DNA from: Flaccisagitta enflata
Taxonomy: Eukaryota > Chaetognatha > Sagittoidea > Aphragmophora
Length of the DNA: 64,000 nt
Assembly (NCBI GenBank): GCA_965153355.1
Contig: OZ231127.1
Span: 14,446,001 to 14,510,000 of the forward strand
Direction: 5' to 3'
Position numbers and translations under genes: made by a program. This document shows, one piece after another, positions 53,855-64,000 of this stretch. The notes beneath the pieces are model-generated. The model ran no database searches. It was not told where the DNA came from and was given only the letters and a program-made list of their open reading frames with translations. Positions within the stretch are counted from its first letter, which is position 1. Every line of letters begins with the position of its first letter.

Positions 53855-54145
53855 ATCTATGAAAGCATAAACAATAAATGCAGCTTTTTCACGTGCTGGG
53901 GCCTGGGGGCTCCTAACAATGACATCGATAGGAATAGCTTAAGTTATCGGAAATTCACCGCCACCACCTCTTGCAACACACAATACAGTAACGGTCTGTC
54001 CAGCACAAGTAGGGCTGAGAACCTGGGACGTTTTATGTGACGTCGGTTCTGACCTATGGGATTAAGCCCAACAGCAATCCCAGCTCTACTGGCAATGTTG
54101 CCTAATGTCAAAGGCTTCATCGCCGCTCAAACTACCAGTACCAAC
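53855..54145. other. Downstream of globin-like exons, no clear exon
   Basis: If the donor at 54145 is used, the missing last helix should lie below this point, but none is recognised. If the donor is not used, the frame ends at TAG at 54086-54088. Confidence 0.35.
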
Positions 54146-54385
54146 CTGTTCTTCTCGACTTTTGAGAAATTTGCCCTTGAAAACTTTGTAGAATTGGTTG
54201 ATATGCAGAATGTTGGAAGGCGTTTCTTCGCGTTGACGTTCGACGTCGTAAGCAACCACGTAACGAATAATCCAACGAAGACAATCCAAGTTCTTCACCA
54301 CCAAATTCAACATCGTCCCGAACACGTTGGCCAATTCCTGCGTGTTGAAGAGGAAGAAATTGCGATTGAGATGATGCTGCATCGA
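54146..54385 (-). CDS. Globin-like exon, helices E to G
   Basis: Acceptor CTATCTATCAG (made by the adjacent GATA repeat) and donor GTTGGT at 54145. 80 codons, phase 0. Confidence 0.5.
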
Positions 54386-54398
54386 CTGATAGATAGAT

Positions 54399-54463
<65 letters not shown>

Positions 54464-55717
54464 CATGGGTTCATAGATAAATAAATAGACAGATAGAAAT
54501 AGTGAAAGATGGAAATGAAGAGAGCTTAAGTCGGGGTGCAATCGAAGACAAAATTTGGTTAGTCAACAAGTTATTGTAGCAATATCTTGAATAATGTTAA
54601 TTTGTATATTTTGCTAATGAAAAATGATAATTATTTTGTGTTTAAATTATTTTTGCATTTAAAACTATTTTTATGTCCAAATTAACTGTGAAATATAGGG
54701 ATAAACGTCTGAAAAAAAGAACACATAACTTGGGTATAATTATAACTTATAAATTATGAATATAACTTATAAATTATAACTAAAATAATAACATACCAAA
54801 GAACTTTCTTAACTTTTCCTCTCATTTTTAGAAGAAATTTTTATGTTTTATTGAATAACTTTGGTCTTCATGAATATACAATAGAAACTTTTTGTATCAT
54901 AATCATTTTTTTATATTGTTAAAGAAATCAGGAGCATAAAATTGTTTATTTCAAAATTTATTACTTACTAAAACAACTGTATAAAACAATTTATTGTGAA
55001 TGAAAATTAGTTTTTGTCTTTGTTTGCACCCCGACTTAAGCAATTTATTCAAAGAGTAAAATTCTAGGATAGATACAACAAGGCCGGATACACGGCCAAT
55101 ACCAGTTGCGGACGGGTGGGCAGGGGCAGAAATGCGCGTTTTCACACTTTCCAACTCGATCACCATGACGGACCAACCGACGGACCGACCGACCGACCGA
55201 CCGACGGACAAAGCCTCTTATAGAGTTGCGTGTCCGCAACTAAAAATAGATGAATACTCTCTTTGTATCAAACTTTGTACAAACTATGTACAAACTTTGT
55301 ATTACAATGATAGATAAATGAGCAGAAAGAAAAAGAGATAAAAAGATTGCAGATTTTTAGTTGCGGACACGCAACTTTATAAGAGGCTTTGTCCGTCCGT
55401 TGGTCCAATGTCATTGAGTAAAAAAGTGGAAAAAATTAGCGTTATAGATACTACCTGAGTATGTTTGCGTGTTTGGGGGGACCGGGGTGTGGATGGGGGT
55501 TGCCCGCCCGTAACGATATTGTGACCCTCACTTGTTTACCTCTATGGCGCCTGGATTTCTGCGATCTTTCATCTCGAGCATCTCGGGATAAATTGCGTAA
55601 AACTCCTTGAAAGAGGAAAGTGCCAAAGCTCCCGGAGTCATCGTGGTCGACACGAAAGAAAGCCACGAAGTCTGAAGCGCCTCCACTTCCGATACCGTGA
55701 AGGGAGGGAGGCGGGAT
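54146..55717 (-). CDS. Globin-like gene fragment, two exons
   Basis: Exons 55717-55540 and 54385-54146 join in phase 0 to give about 139 residues. The first has FTVSEVEALQTSWLSFVSTT (globin A helix, invariant-type Trp) and LALSSFKEFYAIYPEMLEMK (B-C helices with the C2 proline). The second has NTQELANVFGTMLNLVVKNL and DCLRWIIRYVVAYDVERQRE (E-F helices, NLD motif), then HINQFYKVFKGKFLKSREEQ (G helix). What is known: heme globins almost always have His at F8 and mostly His at E7. What I see: the F8 region reads DVERQREE and the E7 region reads QELAN, with no His in either. It may be a heme-free globin fold, or my alignment may be off. Helix H is not found. The intron lies after the D region, not at the classic B12.2 or G7.0 positions. 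Confidence 0.5.
54396..54462. repeat. (GATA)n microsatellite
   Basis: About 60 bp of GATA. Confidence 0.95.
54463..55077. other. AT-rich intron-like sequence
   Basis: Lies between the two globin-like exons. No coding signal. CGGGGTGCA occurs at 54533 and the complement TGCACCCCGACTTAAG at 55025; with ACTTAAG mirrored, these mark a roughly 510-bp AT-rich inverted-ended insert. Confidence 0.5.
55078..55246 (-). mobile_element. GTCY-hairpin element, complete
   Basis: ACAAGGCCGGATACACGGCC, subterminal AGTTGCGGAC (55104-55113), GACCGACCGACCGACCGACC tract, AAAGCCTCTTATAGAG and perfect hairpin AGTTGCG-TGTC-CGCAACT (55224-55241), AAAAAT. Best minus-strand reference copy. Confidence 0.93.
55353..55430 (+). 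mobile_element. GTCY-hairpin element, 5' part
   Basis: TTTTTAGTTGCG-GACA-CGCAACT (55359-55376), TTATAAGAGGCTTTGTCCGT, CCGTTGGTCC. It faces the copy at 55078-55246, about 100 bp away, as an inverted pair. Confidence 0.8.
55540..55717 (-). CDS. Globin-like exon, helices A to C/D
   Basis: Acceptor CCCCCCTTCTTCAG, donor GTAAAC at 55539, starting in phase 2 and ending in phase 0. A longer overlapping frame in another register (55897-55451) is an artefact of GC-rich DNA. Confidence 0.5.
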
Positions 55718-55964
55718 CTGAAGAAGGGGGGTTGTAGAGGGGGCGATGAAGTAGCGAGGGTTGCGGATATTAAGGCAGAAGAAGGAAGGTGGTGACAGTT
55801 GGTGGAGGAGGAACCAAGATGAAAAGATAAGGAATGGAAGAGCTGGTAGACTAAAGAAGCGGAGGGAGGAAGGATTAGGTAAAAATGATGGCATCATGAG
55901 ACGTTGGGAATGGAAGGGATGGAAGAAAATGGTTATTGTGAATTAACAGTGTGCATCACATGTA
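55718..55964. other. Upstream of the globin-like exon
   Basis: Purine-rich DNA. On the minus strand it supplies the pyrimidine tract for the 55717 acceptor. Confidence 0.4.
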
Positions 55965-57035
55965 CAGGGTGTATCAAGTCTTTTGCTCTTTAAGGAATCG
56001 ACATATCTTTTCTCCTAGAAAAGCTAATCCAATTCTGAAAAAAGGTCTGAATAGATCTTGAAGTGCAGTTTTTTTATATCACCACTTTTTTATATCTGCG
56101 CTTTTAGATATGCCCACTATGTTAGTTTGAAGAAAACAACCATATCCAGCCTGCATTTTTAATCTGGATAACTATGGCAAAAAAAAAAAGGCAAACTACT
56201 TGTTTGTTAGTGTTTCACATCCAAGCAATGAGAAAAACATAGCAAAATCCATGACCATTTTGAAGCTCTGCGAAAGATCTCTCTTATGAGACCTTGCTGG
56301 TTGTCATATCTCTATTCGTTTAGAAGAATGAAGACAGGTGGTCAAGAATTTGGAAAATCAGTACCACCTGATTTTCATGGGTTATGTTTATTGTAACAAA
56401 GGAATTAAACGAATTGAGTTAGAAATTTGTTCTTTTCCCCATTTTATAGAAAATTCAAAGCTCTTTGATTTGCTCATGGATATCCAGTAACTAACGCAAT
56501 CCTGAGTTACATAATTGACAAAAATGAAAAGAGTAAAATTTTTCGATGGAAAAAATTGAAATGAGCATTTTTTTCAATCTGTGATTTTTTTACGTGCGAC
56601 AAAGCACCTCTATAACTGGCTGTGTCCGTCGGTCGGTCGGTCTGTTGGGTAACGCATTCATTTGATGATCCACACGTCGCACCTTATTGGCCTACTTGGC
56701 CTTGTTCTTTAATCCTTTGCCATTCTCAAAGGAATGAAACTACAATGTCCAGCAATGTCGCGTTTTGAAGATTTTTTGCAGAGCTTTCAAACAGTGGTGG
56801 AGGCCCATAGTTAAATAGAAACTAGTAAAAGAAGTTGTCCATTTTTCTCTTTACCATGGTTAATTGACTGGATAATGTTATTTACTTTAAACTCCCGTAA
56901 CTCCCAAGCTAAAAAACGCAAATCAAAAAAATTGCACTTCAAGATCTATTCAGACCTTCTTTCTGAATTGGAATAGCTTTTCTAGGAGAAAAGCTATGTC
57001 GATTCCTTAAAGAGCAAAAGACCTGATACACCCTG
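55965..57035. mobile_element. TA-flanked DNA element, 1071 bp
   Basis: TA at 55963-55964 and 57036-57037. The left arm CAGGGTGTATCAAGTCTTTT, GCTCTTTAAGGAATCGACAT, CTCCTAGAAAAGCTA and GGTCTGAATAGATCTTGAAG is mirrored at the right end (CTTCAAGATCTATTCAGACC, AGCTTTTCTAGGAGAAAAGC, TCCTTAAAGAGCAAAAGACC, TGATACACCCTG). About 110-bp arms, non-coding centre, mariner-like CAGGGTG ends. Confidence 0.88.
56588..56706 (+). mobile_element. GTCY-hairpin element, subfamily B, nested
   Basis: TTTTTTTACGTGCG with GCACCT, TCTATAACTGGCTGTGTCCG, TCGGTCGGTCGGTC, CATTTGATGATCCACACGTC, CACCTTATTGGCCTACTTGG, CCTTGTT. Sits inside the TA element. The hairpin arms are imperfect. Confidence 0.85.
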
Positions 57036-57153
57036 TAATTTACGCTTAAACCGACCGACTTCATCTGTATCTTTAATATCACTGTCTATTTTTCTGTATT
57101 TGGCAGTGACAGTTTTGTTGTGTCTGTTTTGTCTAGTCTCTCTGTCTCGGTGT

Positions 57154-57540
<387 letters not shown>

Positions 57541-57545
57541 ACGAT

Positions 57546-57735
57546 AGCAAAAGACAAAAGACAAAAGACAAAAAGACAAAAGATAAAACATAAAAGATAA
57601 AAGACAAAAGACAAAAGACAAAAGACAAAAGACAAAAGTCAAAAGACAAAAGACAAAAGACAAAAGACAAAAGACAAAAGACAAAAGAAGAAAGACAAAA
57701 CAAGACAAAAGTCAAAAGACAAAAGACAAAAGTAA
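57546..57735. repeat. 7-bp (AAAGACA)n array
   Basis: AAAAGAC units with slips. Confidence 0.92.
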
Positions 57736-58111
57736 AAAAAAAAATACTTGAAAAACAACATTAGCATCTGTAATAACCATTGATCATTTGAGAAAAACTC
57801 ACATTCTTAATCAAAGCAAACCTGTATCAGAGCATTCAGAGTTACTTATTGAAACTAAAATAATAACTTTTATTTCTTGTGGAAGATATCTTGAAGGTTG
57901 AAAAGCACAAAACAAGAAAAGATAACTACTCCTTTCGGTTTCCTCTAAAATGAAAAAATTCTGTCTCTGAAAAAAATTTTGATGATGCAGTTTAAACACT
58001 GTAAACTGTTGTTTAAGGGATCCAAAGTTTTCTGCAATGGAAAGCAACATACACATTTAAGGGAAAACAAAGGACATGAGACAAATGAAGCGGTAAACCG
58101 GCGAGAGCAAT
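57736..58111. other. No gene recognised
   Basis: Short minus-strand frames without motif. Confidence 0.4.
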
Positions 58112-58885
58112 TCAATTTCGGTATGTGAGTTTCAGCAGCCACTCGTCCCAGCAGCCACTTCGACAACCTTGGTTGGTCATCTGATTTCTCGACCCCGAGT
58201 AACGACTTTGACGACGTAAGATTGAGTGAGTCGCCTCCGTTATGGTAGGCCGTTCGATCATCGTCGATGGCGTTCCTGCAGGCTGTTCAAACATAGTCGA
58301 TGGCGACCCAGTAGGCCGTTCTAGCTTCCTCGATGTCGTTTTTGTAGACCGTTCAAACATGGTCGATGGCGAGCCTGTGAGCCGTTCTAACATGGTCGAT
58401 GGCAACCCAGTAGGCCGTTCAAACATGGTCGATGGCGAGCCTGTAGGCCGTTCAAACATCGTCGATGGCGAGCCTGTGGGCCGTTCAAACATCGTTGATG
58501 GCCCTTCTTTAGGCCGCTCTCTCGTTGGCCCTCTCACTATGGGCCGTCCCAACATAGGCCGCTTCATGGTAGGGTGTTCCGTCGTCGCTGACGCTCCCGT
58601 GGAATGCAGCGGATTAGACATTGTCGCCCCCTTTGTTGTAGATAACGTCATCTCCTTTGTTGTAGACATTGTCGCCCCCTTTGTTGTCGGCTCCGACGGC
58701 ATTCTTAACATTCTCGATGAAAGCGGCATCTTTTTGTGTAAAAGAGTCAGATAAATCCAAAATGTTAAATTTTTTAAAGTCATTGAAGAGCGTTTTTGGG
58801 CAAGAAGAAAAGATTTCGCACGAAGGAACTCTTCGCTTTGATCGTTAAGACTGAATGTAACATCAAGTGCCAACACTCCTGTCAA
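58112..58885 (-). CDS. Ser/Thr/Pro-rich repeat protein, partial
   Basis: A 257-residue minus-strand frame. The N-terminal part (DVTFSLNDQSEEFLRAKSFL) is non-repetitive, then come TTKGATMSTTKE-type repeats, then about eight 11-residue repeats of the type ERPTGSPSTMF (33-bp DNA units, plus coordinates about 58245-58505), and a Cys/Trp-containing end (NQGCRSGCWDEWLLKLTYRN). The repeats keep frame and tolerate synonymous change, which suggests coding. A mucin-like or linker role is possible. Start and splice sites are uncertain; 58740-58885 may be a separate exon or non-coding. Confidence 0.45.
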   Translation of the reverse strand: MTGVLALDVTFSLNDQSEEFLRAKSFLLAQKRSSMTLKNLTFWIYLTLLHKKMPLSSRMLRMPSEPTTKGATMSTTKEMTLSTTKGATMSNPLHSTGASATTEHPTMKRPMLGRPIVRGPTRERPKEGPSTMFERPTGSPSTMFERPTGSPSTMFERPTGLPSTMLERLTGSPSTMFERSTKTTSRKLERPTGSPSTMFEQPAGTPSTMIERPTITEATHSILRRQSRYSGSRNQMTNQGCRSGCWDEWLLKLTYRN

Positions 58886-59110
58886 ACGCGTTTACAGCGT
58901 GAACACATATTCAAGAATTTCAACTGTCCCACCAGGGAGTGAACGGAGTGAGTGAGCGAGCCCGTAAAAATGGCGAGCGAGCGAAGCGAGCGAAGCGAGC
59001 GTAGCGTAGTGGAGCGCTGCGGAGCGAGTGAGCGGAGTGAGCGGTGCGAACGACCGAGTGGCCCGATAGAAACGCGATTGTCTGTGACTGGAAAGGCCCC
59101 CTGACATCAA
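58885..59110 (+). mobile_element. GAGYG-rich repeat family, copy 3
   Basis: GCGTTTACAGCGTGAACACA, CCCACCAGGGAGTGAACGGA, GAGTGAGCGAGC, tandem GAGCGAAGC units, GAGCGCTGCGGAGCGAGTGA, ACGACCGAGTGGCCCGATAG, GCGATTGTCTGTGACTGGAA. Confidence 0.7.
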
Positions 59111-59672
59111 ACGCAAAAACTCCGTTAAAAGAATGGGGGAGGTAAATGCTCAGATTAGTCTGCTCATGTTGCTCGTTACAACGCTTTGCGACTATGACTG
59201 GATTTTCAGTAAAATGGCAGAAATCTTCTCAACATAGGTCATCTCTTTTTTTTTCATAGTCCAAATATCTATACGTTGCTTTATCCTTTTGACAACATCT
59301 GAAATTTTAATCCTCAAAATCCAATGTATTGTGTGGTGTCTGTGGTGCTACTACAGACCATGAGATTTCCCAATAAAGAGCGTTCCAAAAAAAAAAAGTT
59401 CCCAAGGAAAAAAAAAAACAAAACAAAAACAAAAACAAACAAAAAACAGAAAAAAAAAAAGGAAAGAAAATTTGGTTCAAACTCGTGAGTTAATCCATCA
59501 CCAAATTTTCCGTTACGCGGTTAATTTTGATGGAACGACCTCAGTTGAGTCTCGAGGGAAATGATGCGGGGAAAAATAAGCCCCGAATTTATGAACCAAG
59601 CAAAATCCTTATTAATGACAACGTCGAAGCATAAGACTGATTTGAATACGTATTTGAATACTACTATAACGA
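59111..59672. other. Unassigned; possible small C-terminal frame at 59531-59635
   Basis: 59390-59460 is A-rich. A 34-codon frame (MERPQLSLEGNDAGKNKPRI, YEPSKILINDNVEA, TAA) has protein-like composition and could be the end of an exon, but no acceptor or homolog is evident. Confidence 0.25.
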
Positions 59673-59673
59673 T

Positions 59674-59860
<187 letters not shown>

Positions 59861-60009
59861 CTAACAAGAACAAGAACGATAGTAATGATAATTCTTAAAC
59901 AACGACAGCAAGGTCTCTCATAACTTAGCAGTGCGGTATTCTGTCAAATGAGATCAGAAGGTCATATTCCCCTCACTACGTTTCCACATTTACTCTTCTT
60001 TTTTTCTGT

Positions 60010-60012
60010 CTG

Positions 60013-60064
<52 letters not shown>

Positions 60065-60068
60065 TCCT

Positions 60069-60119
<51 letters not shown>

Positions 60120-60120
60120 G

Positions 60121-60175
<55 letters not shown>

Positions 60176-60261
60176 CTCTGTCATTCTTTCTTTCTTTCCT
60201 TCTTTCTTTCCTGTTTGCATAGTAGTAGTAAAATTTTTTTGTCTCCCTTTCTTTCCTTCAT

Positions 60262-60297
<36 letters not shown>

Positions 60298-60312
60298 TCA
60301 TTCTGTCTTTCC
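60010..60312. repeat. (TTTC)n microsatellite, three blocks
   Basis: TTTC with a unique gap at about 60212-60255. Confidence 0.96.
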
Positions 60313-60429
60313 TTCTTTCTGCGTTTTTCTTCATCTGCTCGATGTCAATTCTCGAGGGGTTTCTTTCGTCCTCGGAGATGCTCTTTATGATGTATTGACT
60401 GAGTAGATTTTGATAACATGGTAATAATT

Positions 60430-60430
<1 letters not shown>

Positions 60431-60483
<53 letters not shown>

Positions 60484-60489
60484 TTGTTT

Positions 60490-60560
<71 letters not shown>
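60431..60560. repeat. (GTT)n microsatellite
   Basis: GTT with a TTTTTG interruption. The complement of the CAA type, about 610 bp from the CAA array, so the two could fold together. Confidence 0.96.
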
Positions 60561-60701
60561 AGACAAGTGAAAATCAACAGGGCAACGGGCAGAGGGCTAT
60601 TGAACTGTAACCTTACTGTCGAGTGTCGATTCCTATCAATCCTTCAGTCATCCGTCCTTTTAAAAAAAATTGAATATAACTCACAAGTCACTGTTCTTAA
60701 A

Positions 60702-60882
60702 AACAAGGCCGGATACACGGCTACCGAAGTCGCGTGCGGGTGGGCAGGGGCCATATTTGAGGTCACCAGACCATTTGGGCAGGAGCAGTGAAGTCAAATA
60801 AATAAAATCATAAAAAAAGTAAAGTGTGACCAACCGACCGACGGACAAAGCGGGTTGTAGAGTCGCGTACACGCGACTAAAA
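60702..60882 (-). mobile_element. GTCY-hairpin element, subfamily A, complete
   Basis: AACAAGGCCGGATACACGGC, subterminal AGTCGCGTGC (60728-60737), GGGCAGGGGCCATATTTGAG, GGGCAGGAGCAGTGAAGTCA, AAAGTGTGACCAACCGACCG, AAAGCGGGTTGTAG and perfect hairpin AGTCGCG-TACA-CGCGACT (60861-60878), AAAAAA. Confidence 0.95.
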
Positions 60883-60889
60883 AAGAAAA

Positions 60890-61048
60890 GTATCGAGCAA
60901 TGATTGAAGCGCAATTGCGCGCAAGAAAGAGCGCTCGTTTACGCGCACGTAACAACGAGAACCCGCGCCTGCTGGGAGCTGCTCGTGTGTCTGAATGCGT
61001 ACTCAAGCGATTCCAGGGTCCTCTTGTAAGAAAAGCAAATACGCAGGG
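60890..61048. other. Unassigned plus-strand frame, Arg-rich
   Basis: 60900-61030 encodes QLRARKSARLRARNNENPRL and LGAARVSECVLKRFQGPL, then GTAAGA, a good donor. Composition is protein-like but no family is recognised and no acceptor is clear. Confidence 0.3.

Positions 61049-61049
<1 letters not shown>

Positions 61050-61130
<81 letters not shown>
61050..61130. repeat. (GA)n microsatellite
   Basis: Pure GA to 61126. Confidence 0.95.
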
Positions 61131-61747
<617 letters not shown>

Positions 61748-62327
61748 TTTCAATCTCCTCTGTCTATTTAGGGTTTATAACAGAATTTGAAAAAAAAAAT
61801 GGAAGGAAAAAATTAGTGTATAAGTGAAAAATCCAATCAAGATTGAACAAATGAATAGTATAACTTCTGTTTTTGTCTCATCTGATGTTGTTTTTTCATT
61901 TGTTCATTCATTTTTTTCTACAACAATCATTGTAACTAAAAACTAGTTGTAAGCCACATTTTGCTTTAGGCAATCATTTTCATCAAAATAATAAAGAAAA
62001 ATTATTCAGAGTACCTTTTTGAAATGAAGTCTCTTGTTTAGACATGTTTTCTTTTTTTGATGGGGAGAAATGTTAGTTAGATGAATGAACAAATGAATGA
62101 ATGAATGCATGAACGAATGAATGCATGAAAGAATAAATGAATAAAAAAAAAGAAGAAAGGAAGGAAGAAAAAAAAATAAACACATCTATTAATAAATAGA
62201 TTAAACTTCAACAGTGTCAATTACTTATTGTAGGAATGAATGTCAGTTTTGGACATTTATGTGATATGAACCAATTGTAAAACATTCCATCTAATGTAAA
62301 CACATAAAAAATTTGCTTAGATTCAGA
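61748..62327. other. AT-rich, no gene recognised
   Basis: Includes degenerate GAAT units at 62085-62140. Confidence 0.5.
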
Positions 62328-62538
62328 AACAAGGCCGGATACACGGCTACCTTAGTCGCGTGCGGGTGGGCAGGGGCCATGTTTGAGGTCACTTGATCAC
62401 TTGGGCAGGAGCAGTGAGGTCATAGACCGCAAAAACCAAAAAAAAGTAAAGTGTGACGGACCGACGGACGGACTGACGGACCGACGGACCAACGGACTGA
62501 CAAAGCAGGGTGTAGAGTCGCGTAGCACGTGACTAAAA
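62328..62538 (-). mobile_element. GTCY-hairpin element, subfamily A, complete
   Basis: AACAAGGCCGGATACACGGC, AGTCGCGTGCGGGTGGGCAG, GGGCAGGAGCAGTGAGGTCA, AAAGTGTGACGGACCGACGG, AAAGCAGGGTGTAGAG and hairpin AGTCGCG-TAGCA-CGTGACT (one mismatch). Confidence 0.95.
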
Positions 62539-62542
62539 AGTA

Positions 62543-62544
<2 letters not shown>

Positions 62545-62625
<81 letters not shown>
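62545..62625. repeat. (GA)n microsatellite
   Basis: Pure GA, beginning where the element ends. Confidence 0.95.
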
Positions 62626-62627
<2 letters not shown>

Positions 62628-62796
62628 TCAAAAATGTAAATAGCTGATTTCACACAGTTCAGACACAGAGGTTTGGGGATAATTCACGTTATTACGACGT
62701 CGTAACAATGTGCATTCAACAGTAACATACTCATTTTTTGCAAGCTGTGTCGTAACTACGAGGTTGCCCCCCGGGGTTCTAGGCTTCTTCTAGCTC

Positions 62797-62797
<1 letters not shown>

Positions 62798-62862
<65 letters not shown>

Positions 62863-62872
62863 AGAAGAAGAA
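62798..62872. repeat. (GA)n with (GAA)n end
   Basis: GA then AGAAGAAGAAGA. Confidence 0.95.
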
Positions 62873-63206
62873 GAAAAGTTAATAGCTTGTGTAAGTTTAA
62901 CAACGAGTTGTTTAAGTGTCACAAATTTGTTAGAGCATTGCTTTCAACCTTAATCCTTGGATTATGGATTCTTTGCCATGGTTTTCCCACATCTTTCCCA
63001 TTTCACTCTTCCTTTCTTCTCCAACCGATGGTCTCCCATCTTCATCCAATCCTTCTTTATTCGTGCGGGCAACGTCCCTTCCTGTGTGAGGGGATACATT
63101 TCCACATGTCCATACGTACAGGATACATCTACCCTTCTGGCCCAGAAGTTCTGGGTCAATCGATCCCTGCATTGTGCTCTCCTTCCATCCACCACCGTAA
63201 ATATCG
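62873..63206. other. Unassigned; long overlapping frames on both strands
   Basis: Frames of 75-115 codons overlap on plus (62957-63304) and minus (63229-62930, 63195-62962). None shows a domain. The absence of stops may be due to composition. Confidence 0.3.
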
Positions 63207-63608
63207 CAGGCGTTTATAAAGTTGAGCATTCCCCCCCCCCCCGTGGGGAGTGGGGGGAAATAAAATCAAAGGGTTTGGAGATAGGAAAAAAAACAAAAGC
63301 TTGAAAAAAAAGAAAAAAGAAAACTTTTGAAGATTAAACACTTTTTAGTCGCGTGCTACGCGACTCAACAACCTGCTTTGTCGGTCCGTCGGTCCGTCCG
63401 TCCGTCCGTTGGTCCATCCGTCCGTCCGTCACACTTTACTTTTTTTGGGTTTATGCGGTCTTTGGCCTCACTGCTCCTGCCCAAATGATGGAGAGGCCTC
63501 AAATATGGCCCCTGCCTACCCGCATGCGACTTGGGTAGTTGTGTATCCGGCCTTGTTGTAGTAACAAAAGGTATTATTTGATTACTACAACACAATTTAA
63601 CACTATTC
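63207..63608. mobile_element. hAT-like MITE interrupted by a GTCY element
   Basis: Starts CAGGCGTTTATAAAGTTGAG, then the C-run/G-run palindrome (63230-63258) and AAATCAAAGGGTTTGGAGAT, reversed relative to 45192-45515. The MITE resumes after the inserted element with TTGATTACTACAACACAATT and TAACACTATT. The far end is lost. Confidence 0.8.
63341..63557 (+). mobile_element. GTCY-hairpin element, subfamily A, nested in a MITE
   Basis: TTTTTAGTCGCG-TGCTA-CGCGACT (hairpin at 63347-63365), GGTCCGTCGGTCCGTCCGTC tract, CTCACTGCTCCTGCCCAAAT, ATGGCCCCTGCCTACCCGCA, GTGTATCCGGCCTTGTT. Confidence 0.95.
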
Positions 63609-63738
63609 TCGCCTCCCTTACCTTACCTCGCCCTCATCATCTTCCCTCTCCATATTTACCAATCCATCACCTTCCTGCCATCCTCCTCACGATTCCGTCT
63701 TCTCTGCCTTCATCCTCCTCCTCCTCCTCCTCCTCCTC

Positions 63739-63772
<34 letters not shown>

Positions 63773-64000
63773 ACCACCACTGCCACCCTTTCCTCCTTGC
63801 GTCCTCCCGCGGGCGCGTCTCCCCCTCCTCACCACCTTCCTCCTTTCCTCCGCCTCCTCAACCCTTTCCTCTTTGGTTCCATTTCTTCCTTCTGCGGGCG
63901 CGTCTCCCCCTCCTCACCACCTTCCTCATCCTTCTCCTACACCACCACTACCACCCTTTCCTCCTTTCGTCCTTCTGAGGGCGCGTTTCCCCCCCACCTC
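63609..64000. repeat. C-rich degenerate satellite with (CTC)n and (TAC)n
   Basis: (CTC)n at 63713-63740 and (TAC)n at 63742-63771. The phrase GGGCGCGTCTCCCCCTCCTC recurs at 63811 and 63896, with a diverged third at 63980, giving a unit of about 85 bp that runs off the window. Confidence 0.82.

Noticed and set aside
54056-54400. Plus-strand 114-residue frame
   Set aside because: Shadow of the minus-strand globin-like exon, which has splice sites and domain landmarks.
55451-55897. 148-residue minus-strand frame MMPSFLPN...
   Set aside because: Different register from the globin-like exon, Pro/Ser-rich and crossing its splice sites.
63713-63771. Telomere or subtelomere signal at the right edge
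   Set aside because: Units are CTC, TAC and about 85-bp C-rich blocks, with no TTAGGG-type repeat.

Overview
The window is nuclear DNA of a eukaryote, almost certainly a metazoan or close holozoan relative. It has spliced genes with GT-AG introns, calcium-binding EGF, immunoglobulin and discoidin-type domains, and MITE-like DNA transposons. I cannot name the species. The DNA is gene-poor and very rich in simple repeats: (CT)n/(GA)n, (TTTC)n/(GAAA)n, (ATTC)n/(GAAT)n, (CA)n/(GT)n, (CAA)n, and many minisatellites with units of 7 to about 165 bp. Most long open frames are simple-repeat translations, not genes.

Genes. The best-supported gene is on the minus strand (14217-22030, four exons, 2021 predicted residues). 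It encodes a signal peptide, an array of EGF/cbEGF modules, two Ig domains, another EGF, a transmembrane helix, a multipass block resembling the XK-related (XKR) scramblase family, and a long acidic tail with repeated tyrosine motifs. A plus-strand gene (26944-36895, four small exons) encodes a short secreted discoidin/galactose-binding-like protein; two of its exons join in frame across a textbook GTGAGG donor. A plus-strand terminal exon (48683-49547) encodes the C-terminal part of another XKR-like membrane protein. Two minus-strand exons (54146-54385 and 55540-55717) join in frame into a globin-like fold that seems to lack the proximal histidine. Weaker candidates are two minus-strand exons at 38287-38929, a plus-strand terminal exon at 38201-38282, a Ser/Thr/Pro-rich repeat exon at 58112-58885 (minus) and a small helical exon at 57412-57540 (minus).

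Mobile DNA. More than 25 full, truncated or decayed copies of one short interspersed family are scattered through the window. Each has a terminal hairpin (AGTCGCG-loop-CGCGACT), a GTCY tetranucleotide microsatellite, a core, and the end CGGCCTTGTT. Hairpin and subterminal repeat sequences change between subfamilies but stay complementary. The layout matches DINE-1/mini-me type (Helentron-associated) Helitron-like elements, and I call the family 'GTCY-hairpin element'. Other families: hAT-like MITEs (1-183, 35673-35999, 45192-45515, 63207-63608), a MITE with 8-bp target duplication (43578-43875), TA-flanked Tc1/mariner/pogo-like elements (24099-24432, 24540-24714, 33087-33421, 45079-45997, 55965-57035), an inverted-ended element with a 21-bp minisatellite core (36978-37597), and a GAGYG-rich family (32740, 47520 and 58885). 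Several are nested, which gives empty-site evidence for insertion.

Layout. 1-14 kb: satellites and microsatellites with almost no genes. 14.2-22 kb: EGF-Ig-XKR-like gene. 22-26.9 kb: MITEs. 26.9-36.9 kb: discoidin gene with repeat-filled introns. 37-48.6 kb: satellites, nested MITEs and weak exons. 48.7-49.5 kb: XKR-like exon. 50-59 kb: satellites, globin-like exons and TA elements. 59-64 kb: microsatellites and nested elements.
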